NCBI RefSeq assembly: GCF_000688335.1
Contig: NZ_JHZX01000001.1
Coordinates: forward strand, 1,736,001 to 1,800,000
Origin: Sediminibacter sp. Hel_I_10
GTDB taxonomy: Bacteria; Bacteroidota; Bacteroidia; Flavobacteriales; Flavobacteriaceae
Direction of reading: 5' to 3'
Length of the DNA stretch: 64,000 nucleotides
The notes beneath the pieces are model-generated. The model was not told where the DNA came from. It saw nothing but the letters and a program-made list of their open reading frames with translations, and did not search any database. This document shows positions 45,740 to 55,289 of the stretch, piece after piece (within the stretch, counting starts at the first letter, position 1; each line of letters begins with the position of its first letter). Made by a program: the position numbers and the translations under genes.

Positions 45740-47704
45740 TTAATTACAGTTTATTCCACTTCCGTTATACTCTTGACTGATAATATCCAAGTAGCGACTA
45801 TAAGTCCTATCACTTTCAGGTATATCTGCTTCTTCAATATCAATCTGGTCCTTAAAATTTCTCCAAACATCTGTATATTGACTGTTCTCGCCATTTTCAT
45901 CTGAAGTAATTCGAAGACCCGCCCATGAAAGAGCTTCGTAAAATTCCTCTGCATTGAGCCTGATAATTCCTTCAGATAAATCGTATGCTTTCATAGCATC
46001 TATTATTGATTGTCTATAAAATGCTGCCATTTGATTATGATGAGCCAAAGATAAATCTGGGTCTAAACCCCAGGCGATAATTTGACCAGCAGTTTCCTCA
46101 AAAATTACATTTCCGTATCTCAGCGTATAATCAGCAATTCCCATAAAATTATCCTGTAGAGCATTATATTCAGATAAAGAAATCAAATTATAATCATCAA
46201 CTAATTCCTTGAGTTTCCTATATAACTCCGCATGTATTAGTTCATGAGCAATAGTCTGGACCATCACTATATTATTGACGTGAGACAACGATTCGGTATT
46301 TAGGTTTATAAATGCTCCATCTTGATTTGCATTGAGTCCTGTATTGCCAGTGTTTCCCCAATTGGTATTAGTAAACATACCCCATTCCAAATCTAATACT
46401 GGATGGGTAGGTTGAAATTTTTTGGCGATTTTTTTCATTTCGCCAGTTGAAACTACCTCATCCTTGATTGATTTTAAACAAGTTTGGTTTTGAAATTCAA
46501 TAGTTTCTGTAATTTCAAATATAATCTCCAATACATAATCCACCTCACCATCGGGCAGGGCTTCAAGGGCCAGCTCGGTAAAAGCCTTTGCCTCGTCGCT
46601 GCAATCATTGTCATCAAGAAAGTCATATATGGATTGGATCTGCGCAGAACTCAGGTTGTTCTGCGGCATGTACCCAAGGCAGTTCTCTATTGAGCAATCG
46701 TATAAATTGCCACCATCTGCCACGCACGCACAAACATCATGCCCATGCCCATCGAGCATACAAACCTCATAGGCGTCACGCTGGCAATTGCCGTCAAGGT
46801 CGCCCGGGATGCGCTGCAGGCACTCCTCTGGGCGTATGGCCACGGCCACCGAGGGCAGGTCGGCCAGGTCGGGCATAGATACCCCACCCGTTCCACCGCT
46901 GTCCCCGGGCCAGTCTACCTCGTTGGGGTTGTACTCCTGGCAGTAGTAATAGGGGATATCGGCATAATATCCAGGGCTGGAACAATCTCTGCAACCTCCT
47001 GGATAATGAGGAGGTTCTGCACATCCACACATAACAGTTATAGTCTCGTAGAATACGCCCACGATACCGCCGCAATCGCTGGGGTAGTAGGGCGAGGCGT
47101 TGGAGGGTGTGCCGCCACCGCTGCCGGGGCTGAAATCGGGTACGCCGCTATAGATGACGCCCTCTTCAAAGGCATCATCGGGTACGGTATACTGGGTGAG
47201 GGCATTGACACGGGCGGACTGTACCTCGCCCTCGTAGGGGCCGGCCTTGGTGTCCATCCAACGGGTGGTGGGGCTGTACTTTGTGGCGAACATCCCGTTC
47301 CAGCGCCCGTTGGACTCGATAGTAAGATTATAGAATACCGCAGGGTCGCGGCCGCCCAGCAGCTCCATGGTATAGGAGGTGTAACTGCCCCGGGTATATT
47401 GCTTAATGATATCGGTGGATACGGTAAGCCCCAAGGTGTCCATGGTGCCTCTGGCCTGCTGCAACCCATTGGGATTGTCGGGGCTCAAATTGGAGGAAAG
47501 CCCAAGCTGTTCCATCAAATCTTGGAAGTCGGCACCAGCCTGCTCCAGTGTAAGTGTCTTTACGCTAATTTCACTATTGGCCGTCTCAGTGCTATCTTCT
47601 AAGGGTACGGTCTCGTCCCTTTGGCAGCTGGTAAACACCAACATAACGAGCATTGGCACGAGATATCGTTTTAGGGATGTTTTGGTTTGGCTATATCTGG
47701 ACAT
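45740..47704 (-). CDS. large SPII lipoprotein with Cys-rich scaffold and C-terminal HExxH metallopeptidase-like domain
   Basis: A 654-residue protein. The lipobox Cys27 (VFTSCQRDET) is followed by acidic residues, as in surface-exposed Bacteroidota lipoproteins. Residues about 45-180 form an unrecognised domain (RGSYTSYTMELLGG, NLTIESNGRWNGMF). Residues about 210-345 are rich in Cys, Pro and Gly (VMCGCAEPPHYPGGCRDC; EVCMLDGHGHDVCACV). LPDGEVDY at 383-390 marks a junction. The C-terminal 264 residues carry HELIH (487-491), HHNQMAAFY and YEALSWAGL. The coding DNA before the junction is GC-rich (hand count 73% for 46801-46860) and AT-rich after it (37% for 46201-46260). This looks like a scaffold with an exchangeable C-terminal effector. 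Substrate, toxicity and export route are not shown by the sequence. Confidence 0.82.
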   Translation of the reverse strand: MSRYSQTKTSLKRYLVPMLVMLVFTSCQRDETVPLEDSTETANSEISVKTLTLEQAGADFQDLMEQLGLSSNLSPDNPNGLQQARGTMDTLGLTVSTDIIKQYTRGSYTSYTMELLGGRDPAVFYNLTIESNGRWNGMFATKYSPTTRWMDTKAGPYEGEVQSARVNALTQYTVPDDAFEEGVIYSGVPDFSPGSGGGTPSNASPYYPSDCGGIVGVFYETITVMCGCAEPPHYPGGCRDCSSPGYYADIPYYYCQEYNPNEVDWPGDSGGTGGVSMPDLADLPSVAVAIRPEECLQRIPGDLDGNCQRDAYEVCMLDGHGHDVCACVADGGNLYDCSIENCLGYMPQNNLSSAQIQSIYDFLDDNDCSDEAKAFTELALEALPDGEVDYVLEIIFEITETIEFQNQTCLKSIKDEVVSTGEMKKIAKKFQPTHPVLDLEWGMFTNTNWGNTGNTGLNANQDGAFINLNTESLSHVNNIVMVQTIAHELIHAELYRKLKELVDDYNLISLSEYNALQDNFMGIADYTLRYGNVIFEETAGQIIAWGLDPDLSLAHHNQMAAFYRQSIIDAMKAYDLSEGIIRLNAEEFYEALSWAGLRITSDENGENSQYTDVWRNFKDQIDIEEADIPESDRTYSRYLDIISQEYNGSGINCN

Positions 47705-47732
47705 TGGAAGGGTCTATCTTGTTCAACATGGA

Positions 47733-47745
47733 ACGGCTTCGCCGT
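47733..47745 (-). promoter_or_regulatory. GC-rich mini-hairpin in the leader of the large lipoprotein gene
   Basis: ACGGCTTCGCCGT is a five-base-pair stem (ACGGC/GCCGT) with a three-base loop. It lies 29 bases upstream of the ATG at 47704, in an otherwise AT-rich spacer, and could protect or regulate the mRNA 5' end. No further evidence. Confidence 0.35.
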
Positions 47746-47948
47746 GCTGTCTCTCAAATTAGTTTAAATTTGCCAAAACAATGTTAAAACACTTGTTAAA
47801 AAATAAGGTTGCAAAAGCCCTGGCTTACGGTTTTTCCGTAGTCTTTAAATATAGCAAGGTCTCTGAGCTTTAAAAAAATGTGTTGCCATCCTTCTAAATC
47901 AATTGACATTCTTATAGTGTTAAGTGTATTGCCTGGTGAAACAACTGC

Positions 47949-48602
47949 TTAGAACTGGTCATCCAACTCTTGAACCTCTTCTTCTTTAGAGTCCCGAAAG
48001 GCTCGTTTATTAAAGAAAATCAAGATGCCTATCCCAGTACTAATGGCCATATCGGCCACGTTAAAAACGGGTTCAAAAAAGGTGAAGTACTTACCGCCTA
48101 AAAACGGGATCCAATCGGGCATCACCCCGCTCCAAATTGGGAAATGGAGCATATCTACTACTTTTCCGTGAAAAAAGGTGTCGTAGCCTTGATCTGGCAA
48201 AAACGTCGCCACTTGGCCCTGACTGTTATCAAATAACACCCCATAAAACACAGAGTCAATGATATTCCCCAAAGCACCAGCAAAAATGAGCGAAATGGCA
48301 AATACGAGCAGTCTGGAATTTTTGCCTTCCACCGCACGTTTTAACCAGTAAGCAATGCCAAAAACGGCAAAAATTCTAAATACCGTTAGCGACACTTTAG
48401 CCGTTCTGTCTGAAATAATGGAGATAAAGTCACTTAATTTTGTACCCCAGGCCATCCCTTCATTTTCTACAAAGGCAATTTGAAACCAATTAAAAACAAC
48501 GGTTTTATCGTGCAGCGCAAAATGGGTCTTTATATAAAATTTACTCAGTTGATCAACGAGTAAAATCAAAAAGATAAAGATGGTAGCTTTTTTTAAGGAC
48601 AT
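47949..48602 (-). CDS. lspA: lipoprotein signal peptidase
   Basis: A 217-residue inner-membrane aspartyl protease that removes signal peptides from prolipoproteins. It has four hydrophobic segments. The conserved motifs are LVDQLSKFY, FVENEGMAWG (family NxGxAF-like), GALGNIIDSVFYG (catalytic Asp) and FNVADMAIS (catalytic Asp). It has a long loop and a charged C-terminal tail (KEEEVQELDDQF) common in Bacteroidota. It ends the ileS-dksA-like-lspA gene order, with a hairpin terminator just before its start. Confidence 0.95.
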   Translation of the reverse strand: MSLKKATIFIFLILLVDQLSKFYIKTHFALHDKTVVFNWFQIAFVENEGMAWGTKLSDFISIISDRTAKVSLTVFRIFAVFGIAYWLKRAVEGKNSRLLVFAISLIFAGALGNIIDSVFYGVLFDNSQGQVATFLPDQGYDTFFHGKVVDMLHFPIWSGVMPDWIPFLGGKYFTFFEPVFNVADMAISTGIGILIFFNKRAFRDSKEEEVQELDDQF

Positions 48603-48610
48603 AATGATCT

Positions 48611-48648
48611 AAAAAATAATCGCTTCAATAGTAATCAAAGCGATTATT
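48611..48648 (-). terminator. intrinsic terminator or attenuator between the DksA-like gene and lspA
   Basis: AATAATCGCTT (48615-48625) pairs with AAGCGATTATT (48638-48648), an 11-bp stem with a 12-base loop. On the minus strand it runs into six U (48616-48611), nine bases before the lspA ATG. Confidence 0.8.
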
Positions 48649-48715
48649 TAAAATTGTAAACTAAATAGTTTCCGCAGTTTAAAAGCGGATATAAAACACC
48701 AGTAATCTGCTAAAA

Positions 48716-49099
48716 TTACTTCTGTATGTTTTTTGCCTCAATGCTCAATGTGGCATGTGGTACTAATTTTAAACGCTCTTTGTTAATTAGCTTTCCTGTA
48801 ACTCTACAAATCCCGTAGGTTTTATTTTCAATTCTAATTAAGGCGTTTTTAAGGTCACGAATAAATTTCTCTTGACGTATGGCCAATTGCGAATTAGACT
48901 CTTTGCTGCTTACAGCGCTACCTTCATCAAAAGCCTTAAATGTTGGTGAAGTATCATCTGTACCGTTATCACCGTCATTCATATAAGCACTTTTGATCAA
49001 CTCAAGATCGTGTTGTGCCTTTTGGATTTTGTCTTGGATCAAAATTTTGAATTCAGCTAAATCTTTATCTGAGTATCTTTCAGTGGTATCTTTTCCCAT
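48716..49099 (-). CDS. TraR/DksA family protein with degenerate zinc finger
   Basis: A 127-residue protein. The N-terminal helical hairpin (DLAEFKILIQDKIQKAQHDLELIK) and the C-terminal zinc-finger region of DksA are recognisable (NALIRIENKTYGICRVTGKLI ... PHATLSIEAK). Only one Cys of the usual four is present, so zinc binding is doubtful; the loss is usual in the Bacteroidota form, as far as I recall. DksA-type proteins bind the RNA polymerase secondary channel. It starts five bases after ileS and is followed by a hairpin terminator before lspA. Confidence 0.88.
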   Translation of the reverse strand: MGKDTTERYSDKDLAEFKILIQDKIQKAQHDLELIKSAYMNDGDNGTDDTSPTFKAFDEGSAVSSKESNSQLAIRQEKFIRDLKNALIRIENKTYGICRVTGKLINKERLKLVPHATLSIEAKNIQK

Positions 49100-49104
49100 A
49101 ATTT

Positions 49105-52100
49105 TTAAATTTTTTCTACAAACAACTTCGTTTGAACATCATCAAAAGCGATGTCTATGCCTTCATTAAGTTGGTCTACAATTAATAATTCGTCGGTTAA
49201 TGTTTCGGTTTTAATGTATTCTAGATTTGTTTCTATGGCAGCTGCGATTTGGTCGTCTTTTTGAAATTTTACAGAGATGCGATCTGTTAATTCAAAATCA
49301 GAATCTTTTCTATAATTCTGAATGCGATTTACCAATTCTCTAGCAATTCCTTCTTTTCTTAATGCATCAGTTAGCGTAACGTCTAATGCAACTGTTAATG
49401 CCCCAGAACTGGCAACCAACCAACCTTCAATATCTTTAGAAGTGATCTCTACATCAGAGCGTTCTAATATAATATTTTTTCCATTAATCTCAATTGCTAA
49501 GCTACCGTTTTGCTCTATGATACTAATATCCTTATCTGTAAAATTGTTAACTGCATTAGCAACCGCTTTCATATCTTGACCAAAACGAGGCCCTAAAACC
49601 TTAAAATTAGGTTTGATCTGTTTCACCAAAATATCAGAGGCATCTTCCATGACCTCAACCAGCTTCACATTGACCTCTGATTTAATAAGATCGGCAACAG
49701 CTAAAATTTCAGCTTTTTGCGTTTCGTTATCAATAGGGATCATTATTTTTTGCAAGGGCTGGCGCACTTTAATCTTCTCTTTTGCCCTAAGTGATAGTAC
49801 CAATGATGATATGGTCTGGGCATTTTCCATTTTGCGCTCTAAAGACTTGTTAACGAAAGTCTCATCAAACTCAGGAAAATCAGCCAAATGTACACTCTCT
49901 GCTCCTTCTTTATGGGTTACCCGTGTTAAATCTAGGTAAAGTCTATCCATAAAAAATGGTGCAATTGGCGCTCCTAATTTGGCAATGGTCAGCATACAGG
50001 TGTATAAGGTTTGATATGCTGAAATTTTATCGGTTTGATAATCACCTTTCCAGAAACGTCTTCTGCTCAATCTCACATACCAGTTACTCAAGTAATCTTG
50101 GGTGAAATCTGATATGGCACGAGCGGCTTTTGTTGGCTCGTAATCGGCATAATAATCATCTACCTTTTGAATTAGGGTATTCAATTCAGAAAGAATCCAA
50201 CGGTCTAATTCTGGGCGGTCTTCTAATGCCAAATCGGCCTCTTCATAAGAGAAGTTATCCAAATTGGTATAAAGCGTAAAAAACGAGTAGGTGTTATACA
50301 GCGTTCCGAAGAATTTTCGTTTCACTTCCTCAATGCCCTCAAGGTCAAACTTAAGGTTATCCCACGGGTTGGCATTACTAATCATGTACCAACGCGTTGC
50401 ATCGGCACCATAGGTGTCTAATGTTGTAAAAGGATCTACGGCGTTGCCCAAACGTTTGGACATTTTTTGTCCGTTTTTATCTAGCACCAATCCGTTAGAG
50501 ACTACATTTTTATAGGCTACATCATCAAAAATCATGGTAGCAATGGCATGAAGTGTATAAAACCAACCTCGTGTTTGATCGACACCTTCGGCTATAAAAT
50601 CGGCCTTTCTCCAAGTTTGATCTACTTTATCCTTATTCTCAAAAGGGTAATGCCATTGGGCATAAGGCATAGAACCAGAGTCAAACCAAACATCTATTAA
50701 ATCGGCTTCGCGGTTCATTGGTTTTCCGCTTTCAGAAACTAAGATAATATCATCTACAATATTCTTATGTAAATCAATTTTCGCATAGTTTTCTTCGGAA
50801 AGGTTCCCTACTTCAAATTCCTCAAAAATATCTTTTGATAGAAATCCTGCTGTAACAGATTTTGCCATTTCCGACTTTAACTCTTCAACAGACCCGATGC
50901 AGATTTCTTCTTTTCGATCTTCTGTTCTCCAGATGGGTAACGGTATCCCCCAATATCTAGAACGCGACAAGTTCCAATCGTTAGCATTGGCCAGCCAATT
51001 TCCGAAGCGACCTTCTCCCGTACTCTTGGGTTTCCAGTTGATGCCTTGGTTTAACTCATGCATACGATCTTTAAACTCAGTCACTTTTATAAACCATGAA
51101 TCTAATGGGTAATAGAGAATTGGCTTATCTGTTCTCCAACAGTTAGGGTAACTGTGCTTATATTTTTCGACCTTAAAGGCCTTGTTTTCTTCTTTTAATT
51201 TGATAGCGAGCTCAACATCTATTGAACGTTCTGGCGCTTCACCATCATTGTAATATTCGTTCTTAACGTACTTTCCAGCAAACTCGCCTAGTTCTGGTCT
51301 AAATCGCCCTTGTAAGTCAACCAAAGGCACTAAATTTCCGTTGTCATCTTTAACCAACATTGGAGGAATCTCTGGCGATGCCTGTTTGGCTACCAAAGCA
51401 TCATCTGCACCAAAAGTTGGGGCTGTATGCACAATACCTGTACCATCCTCTGTAGTTACAAAATCTCCAGAAATGATTCTGAATGCATTTTCTGGATGAT
51501 CGTGCGGAAGCGCGTAAGGCAATAATTGCTCATAAGTAATTCCCACCAAATCCTTACCAATGAACTCTTTAACTACATAAAAAGGAATTTTTTTATCGCC
51601 GCTCTTATACTCCAATAATTCTGGTTTGGTCTCTACTTGGAATGCATTCCCAGAAAATTGACTGGCTACTAAACTTTTGGCCAACACGACGTTCATAGGC
51701 TGAAACGTGTACTGGTTGTAAGTTTCCACCAAGACATATTCTATTTTTGGACCAACCGTTAAGGCGGTATTGCTTGGCAAAGTCCATGGTGTGGTCGTCC
51801 AAGCTAAAAAGAAAATATCACCCTCATCTTGTAAAAAACCTGGAAGTGATGCTGCATTTGCCTTAAATTGAGCAACCACTGTAGTGTCTGTAACGTCTTG
51901 ATAAGTGCCCGGTTGGTTAAGCTCATGAGAACTTAAACCTGTTCCCGCTTTTGGAGAATAAGGCTGTACGGTATATCCTTTATACAATAAGTTTTTATTG
52001 TAAATTTCCTTAAGTAACCACCAAACCGTCTCCATATATTTAGGTTCATAGGTAATGTAGGGATCTTCCATATCTACCCAATAGCCCATTTTCTGGGTAA

Positions 52101-52506
52101 GGTCGTTCCAAACGTCGGTATAACGCATCACGGCTTTACGGCAAGCTGCGTTATAATCTTCTACGGAAATGGTCTTACCAATATCTTCTTTAGTAATCCC
52201 CAATTCTTTTTCTACCCCAAGTTCAATGGGGAGACCATGAGTATCCCAACCAGCTTTTCGCTTCACCTGAAAGCCTTTCATGGTCTTATACCTAGGAAAA
52301 ATATCCTTAATGGCACGTGCTAAAACGTGGTGTACTCCTGGGAGTCCGTTTGCTGACGGTGGACCTTCAAAAAACACATAGGGCTCCTTGCCCTCTCGTG
52401 TGGATATACTTTTTTCGAAGATGTGATGTTCTTGCCAATACTTAAGAATCTCTTCTGCTACTTTTGGCAAGTCAAGTCCTTTATATTCAGGAAATTTAAC
52501 GCTCAT
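49105..52506 (-). CDS. ileS: isoleucyl-tRNA synthetase
   Basis: A 1133-residue class I synthetase charging tRNA-Ile. The order is an N-terminal catalytic part with the HIGH-type motif (GPPSANGLPGVHHVLA), the editing (CP1) domain (FLAWTTTPWTLPSNTAL ... GTGIVHTAPTFGADD), KMSKR (KNGQKMSKRLGNAVDP), and a long anticodon-binding and C-terminal region ending FDDVQTKLFVEKI. The length suits the eukaryote-like, mupirocin-insensitive IleS2 type, which tends to be longer than the E. coli enzyme; the resistance itself is inference. The DksA-like gene follows five bases later. Confidence 0.96.
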   Translation of the reverse strand: MSVKFPEYKGLDLPKVAEEILKYWQEHHIFEKSISTREGKEPYVFFEGPPSANGLPGVHHVLARAIKDIFPRYKTMKGFQVKRKAGWDTHGLPIELGVEKELGITKEDIGKTISVEDYNAACRKAVMRYTDVWNDLTQKMGYWVDMEDPYITYEPKYMETVWWLLKEIYNKNLLYKGYTVQPYSPKAGTGLSSHELNQPGTYQDVTDTTVVAQFKANAASLPGFLQDEGDIFFLAWTTTPWTLPSNTALTVGPKIEYVLVETYNQYTFQPMNVVLAKSLVASQFSGNAFQVETKPELLEYKSGDKKIPFYVVKEFIGKDLVGITYEQLLPYALPHDHPENAFRIISGDFVTTEDGTGIVHTAPTFGADDALVAKQASPEIPPMLVKDDNGNLVPLVDLQGRFRPELGEFAGKYVKNEYYNDGEAPERSIDVELAIKLKEENKAFKVEKYKHSYPNCWRTDKPILYYPLDSWFIKVTEFKDRMHELNQGINWKPKSTGEGRFGNWLANANDWNLSRSRYWGIPLPIWRTEDRKEEICIGSVEELKSEMAKSVTAGFLSKDIFEEFEVGNLSEENYAKIDLHKNIVDDIILVSESGKPMNREADLIDVWFDSGSMPYAQWHYPFENKDKVDQTWRKADFIAEGVDQTRGWFYTLHAIATMIFDDVAYKNVVSNGLVLDKNGQKMSKRLGNAVDPFTTLDTYGADATRWYMISNANPWDNLKFDLEGIEEVKRKFFGTLYNTYSFFTLYTNLDNFSYEEADLALEDRPELDRWILSELNTLIQKVDDYYADYEPTKAARAISDFTQDYLSNWYVRLSRRRFWKGDYQTDKISAYQTLYTCMLTIAKLGAPIAPFFMDRLYLDLTRVTHKEGAESVHLADFPEFDETFVNKSLERKMENAQTISSLVLSLRAKEKIKVRQPLQKIMIPIDNETQKAEILAVADLIKSEVNVKLVEVMEDASDILVKQIKPNFKVLGPRFGQDMKAVANAVNNFTDKDISIIEQNGSLAIEINGKNIILERSDVEITSKDIEGWLVASSGALTVALDVTLTDALRKEGIARELVNRIQNYRKDSDFELTDRISVKFQKDDQIAAAIETNLEYIKTETLTDELLIVDQLNEGIDIAFDDVQTKLFVEKI

Positions 52507-52661
52507 GCTATGGGTATTCTGATCAAGTCGCGAAATTAAGGAATTTTAGGAAAACTGTTGGGGGTTCTCCTTAAAAACTAGGGGGACGATATTCACGACG
52601 ACATTTGTGGAGGAATGTAACAACCACCGCCATTGTAAAAAGATTACCTTTTATGAAGTGC

Positions 52662-53123
52662 TTAGCCTTTGTAGAAGGCCTTTTTAAATCGTTTTGCCTT
52701 ATTTAAATAGAGTTCTTTTTCTACGGCATTGACGTTGGTTGCCGATAGAATTTTTTGTCCTCTAGTATAGATGTATTTATCTGCCTGACCTTTTGGAGAT
52801 AACTTAATGAGCACCAACTCGCCATTATTAAAATAATAATTTTCGGTAATGGTTTTATCGGTCGTTTCGACATTCTTTATTCTCAAAAGTGCATTGGTTT
52901 CGGCATCTACATACTCGGTATAGGTAAAATAGCCGATGTCCTGTAACCCCTCAAGATCTGTTAGCGCGCCTTTCTTTGTAATGGCCTTTAGTTTCGTGTT
53001 GCTCTCCACTTCAGAAACATAGGTTTTTGTAGTATTGACCACTTCGGTCTTAGAGGCTGTTGTTTTAGGGCCGCAAGACAGCATAAGCCCTAAAACAACA
53101 CTATATAAACATAATTTTTTCAT
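52662..53123 (-). CDS. small SPII lipoprotein, function unknown
   Basis: A 153-residue protein with lipobox Cys17 (GLMLSCGPK). After a Thr/Lys-rich linker it forms a compact beta-rich body (DIGYFTYTEYVDAETNALLRIKNVE ... YYFNNGELVLIKLSPKG) and a basic C-terminus. No family recognised. It starts 19 bases after the metG stop on the same strand, so co-transcription is likely. Confidence 0.78.
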   Translation of the reverse strand: MKKLCLYSVVLGLMLSCGPKTTASKTEVVNTTKTYVSEVESNTKLKAITKKGALTDLEGLQDIGYFTYTEYVDAETNALLRIKNVETTDKTITENYYFNNGELVLIKLSPKGQADKYIYTRGQKILSATNVNAVEKELYLNKAKRFKKAFYKG

Positions 53124-53142
53124 TGTATGAACTGTTATTGAA

Positions 53143-55209
53143 TTAACTTATTTGCAATCCGTTTTTGACGGTAGTATCCGGTTTTACAAACACCAACTTA
53201 CCTTCCATGCTTTCGGTCATTAAAATCATGCCTTGACTTTCAACCCCTCTTAAGGCTCTAGGTGCTAAATTGACCAAAACGGTAACCTGTTTGCCTACAA
53301 CTTCTTCTGGAGTAAAACTCTCTGCAATACCAGAGACAATTGTTCTAACATCAATCCCCGTGTCTACTTTTAAGACTAAGAGCTTTTTGGTTTTTGGCAT
53401 TTTTTCGGCCTCAAGAATGGTGCCTACTCTTAAATCTAATTTGGTAAAATCTTCAAAATCAATAGTTGCTTTTTGAGGTTCTGCTTGTTTTTTTGCAGCC
53501 TCATTGGCCTTTTTATTAGCCTCTAACTTGTCTAACTGTTTTTGGATGGTATCATCTTCAATTTTGCTGAAGAGCAATTCGCCTTTGCCTATTTGATGCC
53601 CTGAAGCAATCAAAATGTCTTTTGTTGCAATATCTCTCCACTGCATATTGACCTCTTCTGAAGACAGCATTAAAATATTTCTTAACTTTTCTGAAGTAAA
53701 AGGTAAAAATGGTTCGCTCAATGTGGCTAATGCTGAAGCGATTTGGAGCGCGACAAACATGATGGTTTTTGTTCGCGCTTCGTCGGTTTTTACCAATTTC
53801 CAAGGTTCTTCATCAGCAAGGTACTTGTTACCTAGACGTGCTAAATTCATTAATTCTTGACTGGCTTCTCTAAAACGGTAACGCTCTATAGAACTTTCAA
53901 TGACTGAAGGATAGGCTTTAACAGCCGCCAATGTTTCTTTGTCTACTTCAGAGAAATCTGAAGCCTCAGGAACCACCCCATCATAATATTTATTGGTAAG
54001 TACAACAACTCGATTTATAAAATTTCCGAAGATGGCAACGAGCTCGTTATTATTTCTGGCCTGGAAATCTTTCCAAGTAAAATCATTATCCTTAGTTTCT
54101 GGAGCATTTGCAGTAAGTGCGTAGCGTAAAACGTCTTGCTGATTTGGGAAATCCTCTAAATAATCTGGCAACCAAACCGCCCAATTTTTGGAGGTGGATA
54201 ATTTATTGCCCTCTAAGTTTAAGAACTCATTTGCCGGCACGTTGTCTGGAAGAATAAAAGAGCCTTCGGCCTTCAACATACTCGGGAAAATAATACAATG
54301 GAAAACGATATTGTCTTTTCCTATAAAATGCACCAATTTGGTGTTTTCATCTTTCCAGTAATCTTCCCAATTTTTTCCTTCTCTTGCGGCCCACTCCTTG
54401 GTTGCCGAAATGTAACCGATAGGCGCATCAAACCACACGTAAAGCACTTTACCCTCACCGCCAGGGACAGGAACGGGGATACCCCAATCTAAATCTCTAG
54501 TAACGGCTCTTGGTCTTAACCCATCATCAATCCAAGACTTCACTTGCCCATAAACATTGGGCTTCCAGTCTTTTTTATGACCTTTAAGAATCCAATCTTT
54601 TAAAAATTGCTCGTGCTTGTTTAAAGGTAAAAACCAGTGTTTTGTTTTTTTAAGGGTTGGTACGTTGCCCGTAATGGCCGATTTCGGATTGATTAAATCG
54701 GTAGCATTTAAACTTGAGCCACAGCTTTCGCATTGATCGCCATAAGCCTCTTCATTTCCACATTTTGGGCAGGTTCCAGTCACAAAACGATCTGCTAAAA
54801 ACTGATTGGCCTCTTCATCAAAGAGCTGCTCGGTAACTTCTTCTACAAACTCGTTTTTATCATAAAGCGTCTTGAAAAATTCTTGAGCCGTATCATGATG
54901 TATTTTAGCTGTGGTTCTTGAATAGTTATCAAAGGTAATCCCAAAATCTTCAAAAGATTTTTTGATAATAGCATGGTATTTATCTACAATATCTTGCGGA
55001 GAAACACCTTCATTTTTAGCCTTTATGGTAATAGGTACACCGTGCTCATCACTGCCGCAAATAAAAGCCACATCGTTGCCTAATAGTCTTTGGTAACGTG
55101 CATAAATATCTGCAGGCACATATACTCCCGCTAAATGCCCAATATGAATGGGACCGTTAGTGTAAGGTAATGCTGCGGTGATTGTAAAACGTTGCGTTTC
55201 TTGAGACAT
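53143..55209 (-). CDS. metG: methionyl-tRNA synthetase
   Basis: A 688-residue class I synthetase. Motifs are the HIGH region ([16 protein letters not shown]), a Cys4 zinc knuckle ([18 protein letters not shown]), the KMSKS equivalent ([15 protein letters not shown]), the anticodon-binding helical domain, and a C-terminal OB-fold tRNA-binding domain ([25 protein letters not shown]) that also mediates dimerisation. The length is typical for this form. It is divergent from the gene at 55290 with an 80-base gap. Confidence 0.97.
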   Translation of the reverse strand: MSQETQRFTITAALPYTNGPIHIGHLAGVYVPADIYARYQRLLGNDVAFICGSDEHGVPITIKAKNEGVSPQDIVDKYHAIIKKSFEDFGITFDNYSRTTAKIHHDTAQEFFKTLYDKNEFVEEVTEQLFDEEANQFLADRFVTGTCPKCGNEEAYGDQCESCGSSLNATDLINPKSAITGNVPTLKKTKHWFLPLNKHEQFLKDWILKGHKKDWKPNVYGQVKSWIDDGLRPRAVTRDLDWGIPVPVPGGEGKVLYVWFDAPIGYISATKEWAAREGKNWEDYWKDENTKLVHFIGKDNIVFHCIIFPSMLKAEGSFILPDNVPANEFLNLEGNKLSTSKNWAVWLPDYLEDFPNQQDVLRYALTANAPETKDNDFTWKDFQARNNNELVAIFGNFINRVVVLTNKYYDGVVPEASDFSEVDKETLAAVKAYPSVIESSIERYRFREASQELMNLARLGNKYLADEEPWKLVKTDEARTKTIMFVALQIASALATLSEPFLPFTSEKLRNILMLSSEEVNMQWRDIATKDILIASGHQIGKGELLFSKIEDDTIQKQLDKLEANKKANEAAKKQAEPQKATIDFEDFTKLDLRVGTILEAEKMPKTKKLLVLKVDTGIDVRTIVSGIAESFTPEEVVGKQVTVLVNLAPRALRGVESQGMILMTESMEGKLVFVKPDTTVKNGLQIS

Positions 55210-55289
55210 GACTTCTAATTGTTTGAGGCAAAAATAACTATTAAGTTCTTTTATACTATGTTTCTTTGTTCTAGATTTGGTAAAAAACC

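Noticed and set aside
46739-47602. Long plus-strand open frame (287 residues) opposite the large lipoprotein
   Set aside because: It lies in the GC-rich block where stop codons are rare. Its Ala/Gly/Val-rich product has no signal or domain, and the minus-strand frame has a lipobox and an HExxH domain.
44360-47704. A SprT-like protease or ordinary secreted zinc protease as the full explanation for the HExxH genes
   Set aside because: The lipoprotein scaffold, the reused junction, the orphan tip and the paired lipoproteins are not features of such single enzymes, though the tip alone could still be a simple peptidase.
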